Below, piece by piece: positions 57,746 through 64,000 of a stretch of DNA of 64,000 nt (its first letter is position 1; each line of letters opens with the position of its first letter). The notes under the pieces were generated by a model, which worked only from the letters and a program-made list of their open reading frames with translations, was not told the DNA's origin and made no database searches. The translations under genes and the position numbers were made by a program. Where the stretch lies: positions 4,588,001-4,652,000 of the forward strand of contig JAYKYS010000011.1 of NCBI GenBank assembly GCA_036924285.1, in the 5' to 3' direction. The stretch is from Asterella californica. Taxonomy: Eukaryota > Streptophyta > Marchantiopsida > Marchantiales > Aytoniaceae.

Positions 57746-58263
57746 AACTAAAGCATATGTTTATCATGTATAGATCTTTCTTGTATTTAGAATAAGGTTG
57801 AACGTTAGTTGTGTTGTGTGGTGCAGTTGTGTTACACTTGAGTTCAAGTGAGGTCTGTAGAAACCAAGACAAAACATGATAGATTGGATATTGAAGGCAT
57901 TAGTATTTCATCAAGTTGATCTAAGATCTTGCCGTATCTCTCTACAGCCAGACACCATGTATATTCCCAAACCTAACTTCACGCTCTACGACAACGTGGG
58001 ATCAGGCGAGTTCATGTTGGATGTTACATTCGCAATGCAAAGAGAATAGAAGGAACGAGAAGAGACATATTCCGAGCAGCAAACTTGGGAGGAGAAAGTT
58101 CAGTAGGAAACTATTCTTATAGATTTGGCAATGGAGGACAATCCTTCACAACCAGAGAAGATGACTAAGGGATAGACAATGGACATGAGTGATCTGGTTG
58201 TGGACAAACAACAGCTAGATATTGATATGATAATAGATGTAAAGAGAGGTTGAGAGGAGCACA
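57746..58263 (+). other. Spacer with decayed coding-like stretch
   Basis: From 57958 one frame reads about 100 codons starting MYIPKPNFTLYDNV, polar and Glu/Gln-rich, interrupted by three TAG codons and a TGA. It looks like a decayed protein segment, perhaps of a retroelement, but I do not recognise it. Confidence 0.35.
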
Positions 58264-58560
58264 ATGAAGATGCAAAGGTTGGATTCATACGACATCTTAG
58301 TCTATAGTGCTACAGTTGAGGAGCACGAGAGATACTTACTAGATGTGTTCAAGCGGTTGAGAGCTCATGGGTTGAAGTTACACTCGAGGAAGTGTAAGTT
58401 CTTCCAGGAGTTGGTAGAGTATATGGGCCACACCATCTACTCGGGTGGGTTGGGTGTTCAACAGACGAAGATTGAGACTATTGCACGTATCTCACGCTGT
58501 CGTAAGAAGTTGAAATATGGTCTAGGAATACATGAGGTATCTGGCTCTGGAGAGATACAA
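58264..58560 (+). pseudogene. Family-D reverse transcriptase fragment
   Basis: From 58291 it matches 42651-42855 of element D at high identity (DILVYSATVEEHER, then a FFQELVEYMGHTIY block). It lacks everything before the second Asp of the active site and everything after IETIARIS. It is a D-family copy different from the one at 10.6-45.2 kb, trapped between the two C LTR arms. Confidence 0.85.
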
Positions 58561-58986
58561 CGGGACCCAAGACCTACTCGATGAAGTACTTATGCCTTCA
58601 ATATCTAATCTATTAGTCTTTGTCTTGGTTACTACTGATCTAACCTGATCCCAAGTGTAACACATGTGCACCGCACAACACGACTTGGAGTTCAATCTTA
58701 TTCTACGTACAAGGAGGAGTCATACACGATACATGTATGCTTTAGATCACAAAGCATTTTTCATACAATCTTTTGGCAGTACCCTCTTCACTACTTCTCC
58801 TCAACAAAACTATCTAAATGTTCAACTCTGACCTTCTATTGTCTGCTGATACGAGCTTCGTTCAAGAAGAAATCCACAGCAAAAGACGATCTACTGTGCA
58901 AGCTTCCCAACGAAATAAGGCATATGGACAGCAAACAACCAGAGAGCTCGGAGCGTGATATCAAAGATAACGGTATCTCGTAGTTA
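58561..58986. other. Spacer between inverted LTR arms, nothing recognised
   Basis: Short frames only; no domain or repeat identified beyond the flanking LTR arms. Confidence 0.5.
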
Positions 58987-60817
58987 TGGATTTCTAATCA
59001 GTGACTTTAGCAAGGTGTGGCGCCTTCACTGACCATGATCTCCGTACCAATTTCACAATATAGCTTTCTTGGTGCCCTTGCAGCACCTCCAAGAAGTCTC
59101 TCCTCCAATCCTCAAGTCGTTTGTTCAAAACTAACCAAGAGATTTAGGCAATCTCTCTTCTTTTTCCCCTCGTCATGTTGTAAACTGAACTTTGACAACA
59201 TCGTGTTCTCATCTCGAACATCCAATTGGACTCAAACTTCACAGGAAATTCCCTCCGACTCTTCATTACTTCTATGAAATTTCAACTTCAGATCCCAAAC
59301 CAATTGTCCGAAATGGACCAAGTCGTTCGTGGTGTTAATTTATGAGCTTTACAGACCCAGATTGCTAAGATCCACGATCTTCACATCTTCTCTTATCCAA
59401 ATGAGCTGAAATTTCACATGCAGCAAGTTGATAGGGCACACTCCAATCCTAGAAAGTTTCACTCAGAGATTCAGTTCCATGCTCATGACGCAACTCAAAT
59501 CTTGAATCCAAGAAAAACTACTTTACTTATGTCTCTCAACTGTCACAGCAAACTTCAATTGACCATTTCAAGGTCGAATCCAATCCTAATGTAGGACTAT
59601 TTTACAGCGGTGCAACCAGCACATCGTCAACTACATGATCCCTTTGACAGCTCCAGAAGATCATTTCTCAAACTCTCGGACCACTCAGAAACATGACTCG
59701 TGGTATCGATTTGATCCCCCTGACTTTGAACGATCATAACACTCTCCTCAGAACTCCAAATCGATTGATCTTTGTCTCCAGATTGTAGCTGTCCTCGAGT
59801 GCTTTCCAACGAGACCTCACACTTTCTCGAATGACCCCCTGGAAGACCCCAAAACCCTCTGTGGAACTTGAATAAATTTGATTGATCGAGAGTAAATCAA
59901 TAAGAAAAGAGATTGCAAATCACTTTATGTCCTACTTGGCACCATAGAACAAATTGTAACCTTAATACACTCTCACCCCTTCAAAGCTTGAACAAAATAC
60001 ATCGGCCTCAACGTTAGGATAATCACCCTCGTCAGACGACAGAGATTATAATGACACGAGAATACTTAAGATTCAATACAAAGTCAAGATGATGACCTTG
60101 AATCAATCTACGATGAAACGTACTATAAAAGAGAATGAGGAAGTCATCACTTGATTATAGTATTCCTCGTCAAAGTTCCTCGTGATCCACGCATGATTGC
60201 TGATCTTTCGTTGAAAGTGACATCAGATATCCATCTAGATGTTGAAAGAGACGTTGGCTGGAAAGTTCAGATCCATTCACCCATCAAAGTAAGATGTACA
60301 TAGTCAGGTCCCAATTCTCTCCGTATATGATGATTGGTAAGATCACCAGAGTAGGTGAGTTCATCATCCTCTTCATGAACTCTTCTCCTAAGTAGGCGAT
60401 GAACCATTGTCAAAAGTGATCACGATGGATGCAGTGAAGCTTGATTGGAATGATTCAGAAATGAAAGATCTAAAACCTGGTTCAGTCCTCCATCCATAAA
60501 TACAACTCTCGTAGCTCCTCATTCGTCACGTAAGACACTAAGACACACTCATGAAACACCTCCTAAAGAAGAATGTCTCATGAACCCTCGACCCTCTATC
60601 TTATACCCAAATTTGACAACAAGAGTCACTCACATGAATGTCCACGAACCATTAAGCTGGCATGTCTTGTATTGTGCAATCTCACATCCAGATACCGGTG
60701 AACGTGACATCTAATATGCTCTCAAGCGAGCTACACAAAAAGGTTCACGAAACACAAAAAGAAAACACAACACATGTTTTACACTAAATTCACATGTGAG
60801 CCGTTCACAACACGAGA
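58987..60817 (-). repeat. Family-C LTR, right arm of inverted repeat
   Basis: Minus-strand LTR directly after a polypurine tract (AGAGGAGGTGGA, 60829-60818), the same tract type as in element B. So in element sense this is the 3' LTR of the integrase remnant at 60884-61708. It matches 55978-57745 in reverse orientation at perhaps 75-80% by eye, and its inner end matches window bases 1-215. The inner limit near 58987 is approximate. Confidence 0.75.
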
Positions 60818-60883
60818 TCCACCTCCTCTAAACTTACATATCCTCCGACATGCGCCACAAACACTTACAAGTTGTGGACAACA

Positions 60884-61708
60884 TCACACAACTTCTTCGT
60901 CCTCCTGAATGATGTCATCGTTATCAGCATCTTCAAGAACATAGTCATCTTCATCGTCATTCAAGAGATCAAACTCCATTCCTACTTCCTCCATGCTTAT
61001 CTCTTCATCTCGCTTCTTGAAGAGTTTCACACGCTTTCCCGCAGTGGGAACTTTGAGCTTTGACCAATCAAGCTCTCAAAATGAATATGTAACATTGTCG
61101 TGTACAACAAGAATCACATATGGTCCAAATCACTGCTTAGAGAATTTTCTAAGCGCATTATGTTGGTTGTCCAAGCTACTATCACCAATATCCAGTCGCT
61201 TTCCTTAATCTCCTTTGGCCGTAACCGATGACGCTCATCAAACCTGCCCTTATTCTTCAACTGTACCTTCCTCAACCTATCAATTGCAGTCTCTATGTCC
61301 TCGGATCTCTTTTCGAGTTGATAAATCTGAAGTGCAAGAAGATCTTCCTTAGGCATATTTTGTCCTCGCAGGATAGAACGCTCCAAGTAGATATTTGCTC
61401 TTCAATGGACATGATAGATTTTTGCCCTTGCATTAGCTCCGCTGACATGTACCCAGTCACTGAGCTAGCATACAGCGATCAGCCCATAGAGCAAACGATA
61501 AGAGCCTCGACCACTCCTTCATCCTTCCTTTACAAGCTTTCACAATGACTTTCACAATAGGAGGATGACCTCGCTCACTCTTAGCAATCCCTTCTGGATT
61601 ATAGGTCGTAGTAAGAGCTAGTTTCACCCCGCATCTCTCCAATAACTGCTTAGCTTCAAGAGTATTCAACTCTCCACGATCAACTGTAATCTTCCCAACA
61701 CACACCAC
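60884..61708 (-). pseudogene. Family-C integrase remnant
   Basis: Frames 61457-61708 and 61114-61386, plus an acidic tail to a stop at 60886-60884, align in order with the element B integrase. Landmarks are VGKITVDRGELN with the second catalytic Asp, NPEGIAKSERGHPPI with the Glu, a RNKGRFDERHRLRPK-like region, and an Asp/Glu-rich end. The N-terminal half is missing at 61708, and frames change near 61450 and 61180. Confidence 0.8.
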
Positions 61709-62106
61709 TATATCAACGTCTTATATTGTTGCTCTCCAGTTTTATCTCATCTTTCCAACAAGTTGTTATATCTACATGCTAAGGCCCACACGACTGAGTC
61801 ATTTCTACCATCAGAAAATTATGCTCTTCCCTCATTCAAGCTTGTGGAATGACACCTTGACGTCATTCTTTATGTAAAAGTTGTGTAACCTGATTCCAAA
61901 AATAAACGAGGGGTCTCCAAGCATACATTATTTTGCAAATGATGTCCGAGCACTCTTCTTCGTGCACAACATGACAACCAAGCGGCAAAAAATTGAATAT
62001 CTAGATTCTATGACATTAACGTGAGATGGAGAAACTCAACTATGTTATTAGTATTCATATAGATGAACTCCTTGAATAATGAATCAACACGCTTACCAAA
62101 CCGCAT
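61709..62106. other. Spacer, no gene recognised
   Basis: Separates the broken integrase from the Mutator-like remnant. Minus-strand sequence next to 62107 may be further decayed transposase (a FKEFIYMNTNNIVEF-like stretch), but stops interrupt it. Confidence 0.4.
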
Positions 62107-62577
62107 TCAGATGTTCATTCTAAGGTGGTGAGTACAGTGTCCGTGAATAGTCCATGGAAAGACCTCGGCAATAACACCTTTAAGGCCCTTTTGCCGATCT
62201 GAGATTATCACCGTCTCTTCACTCATTGTGCATCCTATGACATCTTTTAACAACCGACAGAAACAAACCCAGTTTTTGAAGTTCTCTTTTAAGACCACCG
62301 CATAAGATAGTATAATTGACTTGTTCTCTCCATCCAGTACTGAAGCCATCATGATCTGGCAGGGGTACTTACAATTTTTATTGTGACAAGCGTAAATGAC
62401 AATAGTCCTCTGACAGAAAGGAAGAACGTAACTGCAAGCTCCAGGTAATATGAATGCTCTACAAAACATGCTCTCTCTCCTAGTGTCCAATTGTACTGTA
62501 GCTACGAGATCGATGCAAGATAAATGAGAGCACAATGCTAGTATGTAGTAGAACGAAAACTCTTCCGTCTCAAACAT
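62107..62577 (-). pseudogene. Mutator-like (MULE) transposase fragment
   Basis: A 156-codon frame containing the MULE core pattern: a Val/Leu-rich strand with LDGENKSIILSYAVV, a NWVCFCRLLKDVI helix, VIISDRQKGLKGVIAEVFP with the second acidic residue, and HGHCTHHLRMN with the conserved C/H end. MULE and FAR1-type transposases share this layout. Ends are missing, and no terminal inverted repeat was found, so it is a fragment. A domesticated gene is unlikely given the stops around it. Confidence 0.72.
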
Positions 62578-64000
62578 CTACCCCCGAGCATGCTCTCGTC
62601 CACGTCAGATCGACATGTACTCTATTCATTCCGAATGAGTCGTCTTGATTTTTTCTTGCAGATTTCACACTGGAATCATGAGATCTACCACCACTCGGTC
62701 ACTAAGTAACGTGCCTAAGAATCTCGAATTAGATGATGTCTCACGCCAAACTGCAAGATGGCTCGGGCAAGTGTGCAACAGTTCACATACAGTGACTTTT
62801 TATTCTACCACAGTTTTTTCTCATTGGGCTCTTATTCTCCAAAGACAACGATATATGACCATACTAGGCACGAGAGGCTCACCAATGTTGCAATACACTA
62901 TCTGACCTGCTGTCAAGTATCGTAGTCTCTTGCCAGTCTTGCTGCATCTATGTCCTCCATCTCTCGAACGCTGTTTGTACTTGATTATGCTTTAAATTTT
63001 GATGCGTAGAAAATATCATTCTCATCTGACCGCTGGAAAAGTATAATTGATCGTCAAAAGTTTCCGCATTATTATTGTTCATGTCCACTTTTGTGAATTC
63101 CATCATTGAAACTCTATAGATCAACACTTTGCATCGATAAAAAATTCTCGCTTACGTGCTACCGCTGACATATTTTCACTGTCATCCTCTCTCACTCTGT
63201 AAAACGGGTAACGCTGCTCATATTCGCACAAACAGTGTGCGCTTGGCCGCTCTCTGATATCGCGCATCAAATAGGATTCACTAATTGTCAATACAACCAC
63301 AACGTACCACATTGGACGGCACGGTGTACTGAAGACCAAGAAACTACCATCAGGCATGACCAAGAAGTACTTTCAAAGTGACCAGGGTGACCAAGAAAGT
63401 TAAATAATTTCCGGAATGACTTGAGTAAATATCTCATCTTCGATGATTTCAATCGAGCGCTGGTGACTACCAAGTTCCAATCGTGCACAGTTTCGGTACA
63501 GTTCTGCACTGCAATCCTTTCTCTAGAACGCTGGGCTGGAATGGTCGCTTTACACTCGGGTTATAACATTGACACGTCCTATTACACTTTACGTACCTTA
63601 CCTTAGTACTTACCTTGCATATAAGGATTCCTCAGTTAGATGAGGAGAGAAAACACATAACTTGTATCCTTTTCCTTTTTCCTTTAACCACGAGTATGGG
63701 TATAAAAGGAGAACAACTAATAGTCCTTTTTCTTTTTGTAGTTTTGTTCACAGAGAATATATATTCTTTTTCTTTCCGAAAAGCAATACAACTTTCAGAT
63801 CCATAGTTCTCAGTCAACACTAATTATTTTCATTTGAAAGGAAACACAAAATGCAAAGTTCTTCGAGAGCTTTACACTGAATCTCCACTTGTCAGATTTG
63901 ATTACCGGACGAGAATGCTACAACCAAAAGCAACATTTCTTCTTTTTGCGATTCTTGACTGGTAACTCATAAGTAGAGACTCTTGTAGGCCCGGAGCCCC
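62578..64000. other. Right end of window, nothing recognised
   Basis: Only short overlapping frames on both strands. No RNA gene, repeat pair or conserved protein identified. Confidence 0.5.

Overview
The window looks like nuclear DNA of a land plant or close streptophyte relative, probably a non-seed plant; I cannot name the species. Evidence: a plant-type uL15/RPL27a protein, a plant-type RRP1, plant telomere-type motifs (TTTAGGG units) in the ribosomal-protein promoter, an initiator-tRNA-Met primer site in one retrotransposon, and dense Ty3/gypsy, LINE and Mutator-like remnants. Only two conserved host genes are secure in 64 kb: RRP1 (2472-4400, +) and RPL27a (48604-49044, -). Both are uninterrupted, both act in ribosome production, and both have telo-box motifs upstream.

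Layout. 1-10.6 kb: the end of a family-C LTR, the RRP1 gene, then non-coding DNA with a 21-bp-stem hairpin and a possible small two-exon gene (7608-7936). 10.6-45.2 kb: one old Ty3/gypsy element (family D, +) blown apart by two later insertions in its gag region. The first is an apparently intact chromovirus (family A, -, 12531-20216, one 1526-aa gag-pol ORF, 5-bp target duplication). The second is a family-B element (-) whose insertion has turned into an 8,242-bp tandem duplication carrying pieces of D gag (20615-38471). 45.3-49.4 kb: unique DNA and RPL27a. 49.4-53.8 kb: a broken L1-like LINE (-). 54.6-61.7 kb: two truncated family-C elements whose LTRs form a roughly 1.8-kb inverted repeat around a fragment of D-type reverse transcriptase. 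62.1-62.6 kb: a Mutator-like transposase remnant.

The most unusual content is in family D. Between its protease and reverse transcriptase lies a decayed C5-cytosine DNA methyltransferase domain of Dnmt3/DRM type (about 40.75-41.84 kb), and after its integrase lies a PHD-finger-like domain (44613-44763). So this retrotransposon lineage carried both a DNA-methylation writer and a chromatin-reader module. This copy is dead (nonsense codons, frameshifts, damaged RT and integrase active sites), but its domain order is readable.

Order of events inferred: D inserted first and decayed. A and B inserted later: their LTR pairs differ at about 6 of 1126 and 3 of 1373 positions by eye. The B array then arose at DNA level, through a junction between D gag and the middle of an LTR followed by LTR-LTR recombination. 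Premature stops in B are mostly TAG, as C-to-T change would give in a methylated repeat.
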